DNA of 16,187 nucleotides from Deltaproteobacteria bacterium (GCA_019309815.1 JAFDFO010000021.1:1-16187), one strand, 5' to 3'. Shown: positions 7,877-15,657, numbered from the stretch's first letter. The notes: generated by a model not told the origin, from the letters alone. Program-made: numbers and translations.

Positions 7877-8175
7877 TTGTCAAAAATATGTTCCGTTTTG
7901 AACCACTTGTGAGGGGTTGGCAGGGGGTATCTCTTTTTGAAGTCAGGTCACCGAATATTTCCTGACAGGTACCATGACGGCACGGATCTTCTACACAGCC
8001 TTGACCCATGTATAAACGCACTACCAAGTGTGTAAGGGGCGCTGCCCTGTGCCTAGCCTGTAGCGTTCCGTACATGTTGCCTCCGACGAGCGAAGAGGGG
8101 AATTGACCTGATTCAAAAAGAGATACCCCCTGCCAGCTTAACAAGACTGCCGTAAAAGGAACATATTTTTGACAA
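7877..8175. repeat. ~300-bp fold-back element with 72-74-bp inverted repeats
   Basis: The left arm (7877-7950) and the reverse complement of the right arm (8104-8175) share a perfect outer 18-mer, TTGTCAAAAATATGTTCC. They also share a perfect inner 24-mer (7918-7941 against 8112-8135) and, after one inserted base, TCAGGTCA. The segment between these blocks is diverged. The 153-nt centre shows further weak complementarity (AGGTACCATGACGG near 7967 against the complement of the sequence near 8080). The outer ends place TTGACA hexamers facing outward on both sides. It could be a MITE-like remnant, a mirrored regulatory region or a large RNA hairpin. Confidence 0.8.
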
Positions 8176-8246
8176 TCACTATAGTCGTATAGGAAGAAAG
8201 GGCTTTGTCTGTCAAGGCAAGGGCGCATAAATTTAGGATGAGCTGC

Positions 8247-8275
8247 TTGACATGGAATCATCGTCATAATATAAG
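8247..8275 (+). promoter_or_regulatory. Strong sigma-70-like promoter for the 110-aa gene
   Basis: TTGACA (8247-8252), a 17-nt spacer and TATAAG (8270-8275) match the housekeeping promoter consensus well. The predicted start near 8282 gives a ~140-nt leader before ATG 8423, beginning with a stable hairpin. Confidence 0.65.
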
Positions 8276-8282
8276 AAACCTC

Positions 8283-8308
8283 CTTTGGCCGCAGCGCCAT
8301 TGCCAAAG
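8283..8308 (+). other. Leader hairpin
   Basis: CTTTGGC (8283-8289) pairs perfectly with GCCAAAG (8302-8308) across a 12-nt loop. It sits at the predicted 5' end of the transcript and has no trailing T-run, so it is more likely a 5' stabiliser or regulatory structure than a terminator. Confidence 0.45.
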
Positions 8309-8422
8309 AGAAAGTTGTGGTGGGACAAGAGGGGGCGATGGGCTTCAGAAAAAGGTCATCGAAATGACGGCAATGTTGCTTTGAACACAGCATTTTAAGA
8401 GTCTATAACTGGAGGTGCAGAC

Positions 8423-8755
8423 ATGGCTGACTATTACATCAATATCTTTTTGGATGACGAGAAACTCAAGCGGATTGAAGGCGCTGGATTGACCGATCAG
8501 GTGCAGGAGATGGAGGGCAAAAAGGTGGTTCAGGTAGGCATCAACAAGAAGGAACAAAAGAAGCTTGTGAAGGGCTTTTCGGACTTGACCTTCGATGCTT
8601 CAAGTGCCGGCGTACTTCCCGAAGAGGGAGAGAATACCTTAATGGGCTTTATAACGGATAATAAGAGCCTGGACATTATGAAGTATGCAATTATACAGCT
8701 TTACAAGCCTCTTGCTGGAAGGAGTATATCTGGAAGAGGCACAGGGGCGCGATAA
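8423..8755 (+). CDS. 110-aa hypothetical protein
   Basis: I do not recognise this protein. It is soluble, charged and cysteine-free, with an N-terminal alpha/beta character (MADYYINIFLDDEKLKRI…KKVVQVGINKKEQKKLVKGF), a middle acidic patch and a Gly/Arg-rich C-terminus (GRSISGRGTGAR). A near-perfect GGAGGTG Shine-Dalgarno sits just upstream of ATG 8423, and a consensus-like promoter lies 150 nt above, so it is probably well expressed. It lies upstream of the TPR gene and in the same direction, 186 nt away. No target or catalytic motif is visible. Confidence 0.7.
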   Translation: MADYYINIFLDDEKLKRIEGAGLTDQVQEMEGKKVVQVGINKKEQKKLVKGFSDLTFDASSAGVLPEEGENTLMGFITDNKSLDIMKYAIIQLYKPLAGRSISGRGTGAR

Positions 8756-8941
8756 TGATCTGCAATGATGAGGTGCTGTCATCCTCTTGAAGGAAAGGCC
8801 CCTCGTGTAGATAGATGTGTAAACATCGGGTTGGCCCGTTTGCCGTTTTTTCCATGGGCCCGAACCGGTTCAACAGGCCGATGGGCACGGGGGCTCAACT
8901 GGAAAATCGGTACACAGACTCAACGGCCAAAGGGGAGCTTC

Positions 8942-9562
8942 ATGAAAGAACCAAAGACAACCAGAGAGTACATTGAAGGCCAGGTGGCGGTCCTGGCCGA
9001 AAGCCCCGAGTGCGGCACAACGCATTACAATCTTGCCGTGGGACTGATCAAAGAACAGAAGTGGGATGAGGCCGTGGAGGAACTCATGGCTGCCGTCAAT
9101 GAATGCCCTACCCTGGGAGAGGCGTATGTGGCCCTGGGCGGCATCTCTTTGCACAAGGGAGATCTGGCTGCCTGTATCAACTTTAACAACCGGGCCATTT
9201 CGGTCAGGCCGAAATTCTCCCAACCTTATGGGAATTTAGGTTTTGTCTATTTGCAGCAAGGTCAGCCGGAGGCAGCTCTCGAGCCCCTGGAGAAAGCCGT
9301 CTCCCTGAATCCGAAGTTCATTCAGGCTCACACCACCCTTGCCAGTGCCTATTTCATGCTGGGCCGGCTGGAGGAATCCATTACTGCTGCCAAGAAGGCC
9401 CTGGCGCTTGAGCCTACCTTTGCGGTTGCGCACAACAACCTTGCATTAGCGTATTTTGAGAAGGGATCGCATAAGGAAGCTGTCGAGCACTGCGACAAGG
9501 CCGTGCAGTATGGATTTGACGTTAAGCCGGAGTTCTTGAAGGACCTGGAACCATATCGATAA
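8942..9562 (+). CDS. TPR-repeat protein
   Basis: A 206-aa soluble protein made almost entirely of tetratricopeptide repeats. About five 34-residue units run from about 25 to 193, each with the W/Y-L-G-Y-A-A-P pattern (for example YGNLGFVYLQQGQPEAALE, then AHTTLASAYFMLGRLEESI). TPR arrays are protein-binding scaffolds; no catalytic domain is present. I placed the start at ATG 8942 because AGGGGAG lies 5 nt upstream. The frame is open back to 8765, but those 59 residues do not look protein-like. It is upstream of the unknown ~390-aa gene and dsrAB, so a chaperone or assembly role for dsr-related proteins is possible but only inferred. Confidence 0.85.
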   Translation: MKEPKTTREYIEGQVAVLAESPECGTTHYNLAVGLIKEQKWDEAVEELMAAVNECPTLGEAYVALGGISLHKGDLAACINFNNRAISVRPKFSQPYGNLGFVYLQQGQPEAALEPLEKAVSLNPKFIQAHTTLASAYFMLGRLEESITAAKKALALEPTFAVAHNNLALAYFEKGSHKEAVEHCDKAVQYGFDVKPEFLKDLEPYR

Positions 9563-9579
9563 GTCGAGAAGCTCAAGGC

Positions 9580-9748
9580 TCAAAGCTGAAAGCTCAAAGT
9601 GTTAAGGGCGTGAAGCCGTTCGAACAGACGGGCCTCCGTGATACTCTCATACTTGCCGACCCAAGGGTGCTCCCTTCGCCCGGACCATTGTGAAGCGGGA
9701 CACGATAAGTTCAACCTCTGTTGCTGTTCTTCCAGCTTTCAGCTTTGA
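9580..9748. repeat. Inverted 15-mer flanking the TPR/unknown-gene spacer
   Basis: TCAAAGCTGAAAGCT (9580-9594) is perfectly inverted at 9734-9748. The left copy sits in a phrase-like run (AAGCTCAAGGCTCAAAGC), and AAGGCTCAA recurs at 15572-15580 downstream of the cbiA gene. The right copy overlaps the proposed start codon of the next gene. This looks like a dispersed intergenic repeat family. Confidence 0.6.
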
Positions 9749-10920
9749 TGAAACCTCACCAGCCGAAGATTCAGTGTCTACTGCCATCCCCTCGCGGTTA
9801 TGTCCCCCTGGATGACCTCACCTCCCAGGCTCCGATGCGATTGACAAGGCGCGGGGACCCCCCTGCTGCTGATCCTGGCGTGAGCTACGGGCGGTATTTC
9901 GAGGGGGTTACTGATGTCATGTCCCAAGATGGTTATGAACCCCTGGTCCAAGCTACAAGCAGGCAAGTGGGGCGAGACATACTCCTGTCAGATATTGACC
10001 AGATCCTGATCCACGCAGAAAAGCACGGCAGTGACTACCATCCGGCCAGGATTGAAGTGGTGGTCGGCGCTGACCGCGCTGCTTTCGTGATGAACGTGGC
10101 GATTACGGCAAGGGGAAAGGCCTGGCTATGTCGTGAGTTTGAAGTGTTGCAGGGTCTGAACAGGAGATACAGCTACCGTTTCCTGCCACAGGCCTATTTC
10201 CAGGGGGAAGCGTTTCATGAATCAGGGTCTGACAAGAATACCATGCTCATGTTCCTGGCAGATTGGTTCCAGGGATACTACGAATTCCACCTTTCGATTG
10301 ACAAGAGAGACGGGGCCCAGGGACTCCTTGTTTGGGATACGGAAAAAAGCCCCTACTTTCTTTCGCGATCCCAGACCCGGGAGGTATACCATCAGACTTC
10401 CAAGATGCTGACGCTGTATTATGACGTCGAGACCTTTGAACAGATCTTCCCGTGGCATCATGCAGCCGGCGATTTCGTGGTGAAGGCAGATGGGGAGTCC
10501 ATAGATGTGAGACTCATAACAGCTAGGCAATACACTCCCATGCTGGACCGCTCCGAGGGGGTTTCGGCCCATGAGGCTTTACTGTTTTTCCTGTTGAATC
10601 TGTCTATAAGGATGCGGCTGGACCGTTTGGATGGCGTGGGCCCCGTGGCATGGGCAAATGACGGGTGCGTTCAAGCGACCCTGGAGGGATTCATCGAAGG
10701 TCTTGCGATCAAGGAGCAACGAGAGGTTATTCCAGGTGGCTTTCTCGACGCGTTCATCCGAGATATCAAGTCTTCTTCTGTAGAAGAATTGTCACACGGA
10801 TTCCACACCCTTGTTGATGCGTGTGATCAATTGGCGCCGGACATACCGGTCATCAGAAACCACCTCAAAAAGCATGCCTCGAAACTCCATACAATCGTTC
10901 AAGGCCTGAACGATTTGTGA
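9748..10920 (+). CDS. Conserved-looking unknown protein upstream of dsrA
   Basis: A 390-aa soluble protein that I cannot assign. Notable segments are CREFEVLQGLNRRYSYRFLPQ, ADWFQGYYEFHLS, VWDTEKSPYFLS and FPWHHAAGDFVV followed by DVRLITARQYTPM. The order (an early E within a helix, a hinge-like segment, then an H…GD-type loop) loosely recalls the aminoglycoside-phosphotransferase/kinase-like fold, but the canonical HGDxxxxN and DFG-like motifs are not clear, so this is a weak suggestion. ATG 9748 has no Shine-Dalgarno and overlaps an intergenic repeat. ATG 9835 and a TTG at 9721 are alternatives, so the N-terminus is uncertain. It lies in the same direction as dsrAB, 352 nt upstream. Confidence 0.75.
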   Translation: MKPHQPKIQCLLPSPRGYVPLDDLTSQAPMRLTRRGDPPAADPGVSYGRYFEGVTDVMSQDGYEPLVQATSRQVGRDILLSDIDQILIHAEKHGSDYHPARIEVVVGADRAAFVMNVAITARGKAWLCREFEVLQGLNRRYSYRFLPQAYFQGEAFHESGSDKNTMLMFLADWFQGYYEFHLSIDKRDGAQGLLVWDTEKSPYFLSRSQTREVYHQTSKMLTLYYDVETFEQIFPWHHAAGDFVVKADGESIDVRLITARQYTPMLDRSEGVSAHEALLFFLLNLSIRMRLDRLDGVGPVAWANDGCVQATLEGFIEGLAIKEQREVIPGGFLDAFIRDIKSSSVEELSHGFHTLVDACDQLAPDIPVIRNHLKKHASKLHTIVQGLNDL

Positions 10921-11272
10921 CAGGTTTCTCCCATCTGCGAAGCCAACGAACCTACTCCTTGATGACGGAAAGGGTTTTGTTTTCTATCCCGGCCCAAAGG
11001 ACACAAATCAGCATATAATCCAAGGTTTTTTTGTTGACAAAACGTGTAAATAAGACTATACAGACCCTCTGCGCAAGGGTGTTAGTATCTCTATTTTGTG
11101 GTTATTTCAACTTACGGTTCTTTTTGCATTTTTGCCAGTATTACAAAGAGCAAATAAGTTGAGAGGGGGTGAGGGGAAAGAGAGCCTTTTCTTTAGCGGC
11201 GGTTTATACACGACCGTGCCAGACGCATTAACACATTGAAGAAGAACAAAAGAAACGGAGGGAGGTAGGATA
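10921..11272 (+). promoter_or_regulatory. dsr upstream region and leader
   Basis: These 352 nt hold no gene. After the dsr promoter, the ~200-nt leader can fold: TCAACTTA (11107-11114) pairs with TAAGTTGA (11155-11162), and an inner TTTGC/GCAAA pairing lies between them. A weak CCTT/AAGG hairpin followed by TTTTGTTTT near 10957-10983 may end the preceding transcript. The leader finishes with a purine-rich GGAGGGAGG ribosome binding site just before dsrA. Confidence 0.5.
11034..11062 (+). promoter_or_regulatory. Consensus sigma-70 promoter of dsrAB
   Basis: TTGACA (11034-11039), exactly 17 nt, then TATACA (11057-11062). Transcription would begin near 11069, giving a ~200-nt untranslated leader to dsrA at 11273. 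This fits the very high constitutive expression known for dsr in sulfate reducers. Confidence 0.7.
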
Positions 11273-12595
11273 ATGGTAGAATTCAAGCACAAAACTCCTC
11301 TGCTCGATGACCTGGAAACGGGTCCATGGACAAGCTTTGTTTCGGACATAAAGCGTGAACATGAGTCCAGGATGACGAACGAAAAGGGGATTGATTATCA
11401 GGTGCCGCAAGAAGTGTGCGATGACCTTTTGGGGATACTGGAATTATCGTTTGAGCACGGCAGGACCCACTGGAAGCACGGCGGCATCGTAGGCGTGTTC
11501 GGATACGGCGGTGGAGTCATCGGCCGGTACTGTGACCAGCCCGAGATGTTTCCGGCTGTGGCTCACTTTCACACTGTTCGTGTTAATCAACCGATGGGGC
11601 ACTTCTACAACACTGCGTACTTAGAGCAATTATGTGATCTCTGGGACCGACGCGGCAGCGGCCTCACCAACATGCACGGTGCCACAGGTGATATCATCTT
11701 TTTGGGGACTACCACACCCCAGCTGGAAGAGATCTTCTATGAATTGACCCACAACATTAACCAGGACTTGGGTGGCTCAGGGTCGAATCTCCGGACCCCG
11801 TCTGATTGCATGGGTCAGTCCATGTGCGAGTGGGCCTGTTACGATACCCAGGAGTTGTGTTACCAGATGACCATGGAATATCAGGACGAGTTGCACCGGC
11901 CTGCGTTCCCGTATAAGTTCAAGTTCAAGTTTGACGGCTGCCCCAACTGCTGCGTGGCCTCCATTGCCCGGTCTGACCTGTCGTTTATCGGCACCTGGCG
12001 TGATGATATCCGTATCGACCAGGAGGCGGCCAAGGCGTATGCAGGCGGCGAATTAACGCCAGGCGGCGGTGACCATGCAGGCCGTGACTGGGGTCCGTTT
12101 GACATCCAGAAAGAGGTGATTGATCTTTGCCCCACCGGGTGTATGGCGTGGGACGGCAGCAAGCTTTCCATCAACGACAGGGAGTGCACCAGATGCATGC
12201 ACTGCCTCAGCGTCATGCCCAGGGCGCTTCGACCAGGCCTTGATAAGGGCTGTTCTGTAATGGCTGGTGCCAAGGCCCCGATCTTGGATGGCGCCCAGAT
12301 GGGTACACTGATTGTACCTTTTATCAAGGTAGAAGAACCCTATGATGAGATCAAGGAGACCGTCGTCGAACCCATCTGGGATTGGTGGATGGAAGAGGGC
12401 AAGAACCGCGAACGCCTTGGTGAGCTGATCAAGCGCCAGGGCCTGCAGAAGCTGCTTGAGGTGACGGGCTTTAAGGCGATTCCCCAGATGGTTCAGGAGC
12501 CTCGATCCAACCCGTACATCTTCTGGAAGGAAGATGAGGTTCCAGGCGGCTGGAAAGGCGACATTAAAGAATTCAGAAAACATCATTTGAGATAG
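11273..12595 (+). CDS. dsrA: Dissimilatory sulfite reductase alpha subunit
   Basis: The 440-aa length is normal for DsrA. With DsrB it forms the cytosolic alpha2beta2 enzyme that reduces sulfite, passing sulfur to DsrC. The siroheme-coupled 4Fe-4S ligands are visible as C179-x5-C185 and C223-x3-C227 (the GCPNCC segment). The inserted ferredoxin domain carries C286 and C305, C308, C311 (CTRCMHC…MP). The order of N-terminal region, siroheme half and ferredoxin insert is as in characterised enzymes. GGAGGGAGG lies a few bases upstream of ATG. The gene is followed after 13 nt by dsrB. All key cysteines are intact, so the subunit should be functional. Confidence 0.98.
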   Translation: MVEFKHKTPLLDDLETGPWTSFVSDIKREHESRMTNEKGIDYQVPQEVCDDLLGILELSFEHGRTHWKHGGIVGVFGYGGGVIGRYCDQPEMFPAVAHFHTVRVNQPMGHFYNTAYLEQLCDLWDRRGSGLTNMHGATGDIIFLGTTTPQLEEIFYELTHNINQDLGGSGSNLRTPSDCMGQSMCEWACYDTQELCYQMTMEYQDELHRPAFPYKFKFKFDGCPNCCVASIARSDLSFIGTWRDDIRIDQEAAKAYAGGELTPGGGDHAGRDWGPFDIQKEVIDLCPTGCMAWDGSKLSINDRECTRCMHCLSVMPRALRPGLDKGCSVMAGAKAPILDGAQMGTLIVPFIKVEEPYDEIKETVVEPIWDWWMEEGKNRERLGELIKRQGLQKLLEVTGFKAIPQMVQEPRSNPYIFWKEDEVPGGWKGDIKEFRKHHLR

Positions 12596-12608
12596 GAGGT
12601 GAAGCGGA

Positions 12609-13757
12609 ATGGCTTTTATATCTTCAGGATACAATCCAGACAAACCGATGGAAGACAGAATTACGGATATTGGACCGAGGCATTATGCAGAGTTTTACCC
12701 ACCGGTCATCAAGAACAACAAGGGCAAATGGCTGTATCACGAGATCATTGAGCCTGGCATTGTTGTTCATGTTGCTGAAAGCGGAGATGAACTCTACACG
12801 ATTCGAGTGGGTGGTTGTCGTCTCATGAGTGTGTCGCACATCCGTGAGATTATGGAGATTGCCGACAAGCATTGCGACGGCTATGTCCGGTGGACTACCC
12901 GAAACAACGTAGAGTTCATGGTGGACAGCAAGGACAAGGTGGATCCCTTAAAACAGGATCTCCTGGGCAGGAAACAGCCCGGCGGATGTTTCAAGTTCCC
13001 CATAGGGGGCACTGGTGCCGGGATTACCAACATCGTCCACACCCAGGGCTGGATCCATTGCCACACGCCGGCAACCGATGCCTCGGGCACGGTCAAGGCG
13101 ACCATGGACGTGCTGTTTGACCAATTTACCGATATGAAGCTGCCGGCCAAGCTCAGGGTTTCCATGGCCTGCTGCCTGAACATGTGCGGCGCGGTCCACT
13201 GCTCGGACATTGCCATCCTGGGTTATCACCGCAAGCCGCCTATGCTGGACCATGAATACCTGGACAAGATGTGCGAGATTCCTCTTGCCATTGCGGCGTG
13301 CCCCACGGCAGCCATCAAGCCGGCCAAGGTGGAAATCGATGGCAAAAAGTTGAACAGTGTGTCTGTTAAGAACGAGCGGTGCATGTTTTGCGGCAACTGC
13401 TACACCATGTGCCCGTCCATGCCACTGGCCGATACAGAGGGAGATGGTATCGTGCTCATGGCAGGCGGCAAGATATCAAACCGGATAGACGGCCCCAAGT
13501 TTTCCAAGGTCGTGGTGGCGTTTATCCCGAATGAAATGCCCCGTTGGCCGACCATGACCGCAGCCATTAAAAAGATGGTTGATGCATATTCGGCTGACGC
13601 AAATAAGTATGAGCGACTGGGCCAGTGGGCTGAAAGGATCGGTTGGGAGAAGTTCTTTGAGAAGTGCGACCTTGAATTTACCCACCATCTCATTGATGAT
13701 TTCCGTGATCCAGCCTATTACACCTGGCGTCAGACCACCAACTTCAAGTTCACGTAA
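12609..13757 (+). CDS. dsrB: Dissimilatory sulfite reductase beta subunit
   Basis: The 382-aa length is typical for DsrB. DsrB supplies the catalytic siroheme site and the groove where DsrC's C-terminal arm docks. Visible ligands are C151 (WIHCHTPATDASG) and C188, C189, C193 (ACCLNMC) for the siroheme-linked cluster. The ferredoxin domain has C258, C261, C264 and C268 (CMFCGNCYTMC). A strong AGGAGG precedes ATG 12609, 13 nt after dsrA, so expression is stoichiometric from one mRNA. Downstream of its stop lies a long palindrome before dsrD. No defects are seen. Confidence 0.98.
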   Translation: MAFISSGYNPDKPMEDRITDIGPRHYAEFYPPVIKNNKGKWLYHEIIEPGIVVHVAESGDELYTIRVGGCRLMSVSHIREIMEIADKHCDGYVRWTTRNNVEFMVDSKDKVDPLKQDLLGRKQPGGCFKFPIGGTGAGITNIVHTQGWIHCHTPATDASGTVKATMDVLFDQFTDMKLPAKLRVSMACCLNMCGAVHCSDIAILGYHRKPPMLDHEYLDKMCEIPLAIAACPTAAIKPAKVEIDGKKLNSVSVKNERCMFCGNCYTMCPSMPLADTEGDGIVLMAGGKISNRIDGPKFSKVVVAFIPNEMPRWPTMTAAIKKMVDAYSADANKYERLGQWAERIGWEKFFEKCDLEFTHHLIDDFRDPAYYTWRQTTNFKFT

Positions 13758-13793
13758 ACCGAAGAAAGAGATAACATCTCAACCTCGCTCTCA

Positions 13794-13817
13794 CCCTCTC
13801 CCCCATGGGGGAGAGGG
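13794..13817. repeat. Perfect 24-nt palindrome between dsrB and dsrD (REP-like)
   Basis: The arms CCCTCTCCCCC and GGGGGAGAGGG flank a central AT. Flanking CTCA (13790-13793) and TGAG (13824-13827) extend the symmetry. There is no T-run, so it is not a standard terminator. It resembles the dispersed 'CCCTCACCC…CCCTCTCC' REP-like elements of many bacteria. As RNA it could protect the dsrAB message 3' end or reduce readthrough into dsrD. Confidence 0.7.
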
Positions 13818-13880
13818 CTGGGGTGAGGGGGTATGTGAAAAACACAACCTGTCTAACTTATTAGAAAAGAGGCAACAATA

Positions 13881-14120
13881 ATGGACGAAGAAGCAAGCAA
13901 AAAACTCATTGTAGAGACACTTGAGAAAAAGAAGGGCAAGTCAAAGTTCTATCTGAAGGACTTTTACAAGATGATTCCCGATGAGAAGCCCAGAGCGGTA
14001 AAGAACCTGGTTAACAAGATGGTCGGTGAAGGAACCCTTGAGTACTGGTCCAGCGGGAGCACGACCCTCATAGGCCTTAAGGGTGTCGGCAAGCAGGCTG
14101 CAGCAGAGGAAGAAGATTAG
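13881..14120 (+). CDS. dsrD: DsrD, small winged-helix activator of DsrAB
   Basis: A 79-aa protein, very close to the usual 78-residue DsrD. It is lysine-rich, with a winged-helix core: KKLIVETLEKKKGKSKFYLK forms the first helices, KPRAVKNLVNKMVGEG the recognition-like helix, and TLEYWSSGSTTLIGLKG the wing. DsrD was long thought to bind DNA but has been shown to stimulate DsrAB sulfite reduction allosterically. It is confined mainly to reductive-type dsr organisms, which supports sulfate/sulfite reduction rather than sulfur oxidation. It starts 123 nt after dsrB, beyond the palindrome, with a modest AGAGG ribosome binding site. The acidic tail AAAEEED is common in the family. Confidence 0.95.
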   Translation: MDEEASKKLIVETLEKKKGKSKFYLKDFYKMIPDEKPRAVKNLVNKMVGEGTLEYWSSGSTTLIGLKGVGKQAAAEEED

Positions 14121-14151
14121 CCTCGTTAATGAAGTGGCTTATCACGTATTC

Positions 14152-14171
14152 AAAGAAACCATGGTTCTTTT
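14152..14171 (+). terminator. Weak terminator-like hairpin between dsrD and the cbiA gene
   Basis: AAAGAAAC (14152-14159) pairs with GTTCTTT (14164-14170) with one bulged A and a four-base CATG loop, followed by a short T-run. The stem is AT-rich and weak, so partial attenuation is the most it would give. Confidence 0.3.
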
Positions 14172-14193
14172 CCAATAACAAGAAACTAAACGC

Positions 14194-15566
14194 ATGGCTT
14201 TTCCCCGCATCTTGATTGCTGCCCTTCGGGGCGGGTCGGGGAAGACGATCGTCTCAGTAGGACTGATCGCATCCTGGCGCAAGCGCGGGATGGCCATAGC
14301 CCCTTTTAAGAAGGGACCAGACTTTATTGATGCGGGTTGGCTGGCCCTGGCGGCCGCCCAACCCTGTCATAATCTGGACACCTTCTTGATGCCTACCGAT
14401 CAGATCCTCCTCTCCTTTACGAGCCGCACCAGGACGAGCGACCTCGCAGTTATCGAAGGAAATCGGGGTCTCTACGATGGAATCGACCTTGAAGGGAGCA
14501 CCAGCACGTCGGAGCTGGCGAAACTCCTTAACGCCCCCGTTGTTCTTGTCATAGACTGCACCAAGAGTACCCGCACCGTGGCTGCCATGGTCCTGGGCTG
14601 CCTCCAATTCGACCCTGAAGTCGATATTTGCGGCGTTATCCTAAACCGGGTAGCCGGTGCCCGCCACGAGTCAATCATCCGAAGGACGGTCGAACAGTAT
14701 TGCGCCCTCCCTGTGCTCGGAGCGATACCGAAGATGAAAGGGGAGGCCTTTCCCGAGAGGCACATGGGACTCGTCCCCACTCCTGAGCACAACTGGGCAG
14801 ACGAGTCGGTTGAAAAAGCAGCCGGGATGGCCGAGAAGTATCTCGACCTTGACAGGCTTTCTGCCATTGCCGGCAAGGCACCTGATTTGGGAGCAAAGCC
14901 TGAAGTATCTGGTGATGACGCAGCATCACCGTCGGAAAGACCCATGCCAGCGCCGCGTATTGGCGTGATTCGGGATGCGGCGTTTCAGTTCTACTACCCT
15001 GAAAATTTGGAGGCGCTTGAAGCCGCAGGTGCCGAGGTTATCACGGTAAGTGCACTAGCAGATCCAGACCTTCCGGACCTGGACGGCCTATATATTGGAG
15101 GGGGTTTTCCCGAAACCCATGCCCAGATCCTTTCCGAGAATGAACGATTTCGAGACGATGTGCGTCGTATGGCCGAAAAGGGCGTTCCCATCTACGCAGA
15201 ATGCGGCGGACTGATGTATTTGGGTGAGAGCCTCGTGTTTGGCGGGGTGACATACCCCATGGTCGGCGTGTTTCCAGTGGTTTTCGGGTTTTCAAAGCGA
15301 CCCAGGCCAATCCCTATTTTGAAACTGGTCTTGAGGTCCGAGGGCATGAGTTTCACTATTCAAGTGTCTTGAACTGGCAGGGAAAACCAGAGGACCTCGC
15401 TTTTCAAGTGACACGGGGAATCGGGTTTGCGGGCAAGCGTGACGGTCTTTGCTACAAGAATACCCTTGCCACCTATTGCCATGTGCATGCCCTGGGAACC
15501 CCTTCCTGGGCCAAGGCGATGGTTGCGGCAAGCATTTCCTATAGAAAAAGCAGGCTAAAGGCGTAA
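14194..15566 (+). pseudogene. cbiA: CbiA/DsrN-type a,c-diamide synthase, frame broken near 15300
   Basis: Family members amidate cobyrinate or, for dsr-linked DsrN, siroheme, using ATP and glutamine. The first frame (14194-15372, 392 codons) gives a P-loop GGSGKT (13-18), FKKGPDFID, and the glutaminase Cys337 (YAECGGLMYL). After about 15300 its translation turns into non-homologous sequence and stops. The continuing family sequence lies in another frame from about 15303: ANPYFETGLEVRGHEFHYS, then the TYCHVHALG end and a stop at 15564-15566. At the junction SKRP runs straight into QANPYF, whereas relatives have about 11 further residues including a GHGY motif. A loss of 3n+1 nt (about 30-40) therefore fits. 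It is either a real inactivating deletion or a sequencing/assembly error; the rest is well conserved. Position right after dsrD matches dsrN. Confidence 0.8.
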
Positions 15567-15657
15567 GGCACAAGGCTCAAGGGTATCTCGTTGGGTCGCG
15601 TGGCTTGCGCCCCTTGTAGCCTGGACTATTGATACCAACCTGCTGTGAGACTGGAAA

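Larger units (their letters stand above)
7825..8422. other. Non-coding region between divergent genes
   Basis: These 598 nt separate the ycaO gene from the 110-aa orphan. They contain a fold-back element, a promoter and a leader hairpin, listed separately. A 186-aa minus-strand reading frame (7833-8393) exists. It spans both arms of the fold-back, has no recognisable domain or ribosome binding site, and is irregular in composition, so I treat it as chance. Confidence 0.65.

Noticed and set aside
7833..8393. 186-aa minus-strand reading frame
   Set aside because: It runs through both arms of the fold-back element, has irregular composition, no domain and no convincing start signal.
8820..8875. 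Hairpin plus T-run before the TPR gene as a terminator
   Set aside because: The CGGG/CCCG stem is only 4 bp and the T-run is offset by several bases, so support is too weak.
8765..8941. Upstream start for the TPR protein
   Set aside because: ATG 8942 has a good AGGGGAG site; the upstream extension is not TPR-like and lacks a ribosome binding site.
12053..13253. Minus-strand frames opposite dsrA/dsrB
   Set aside because: They are antisense to two unmistakable conserved genes.
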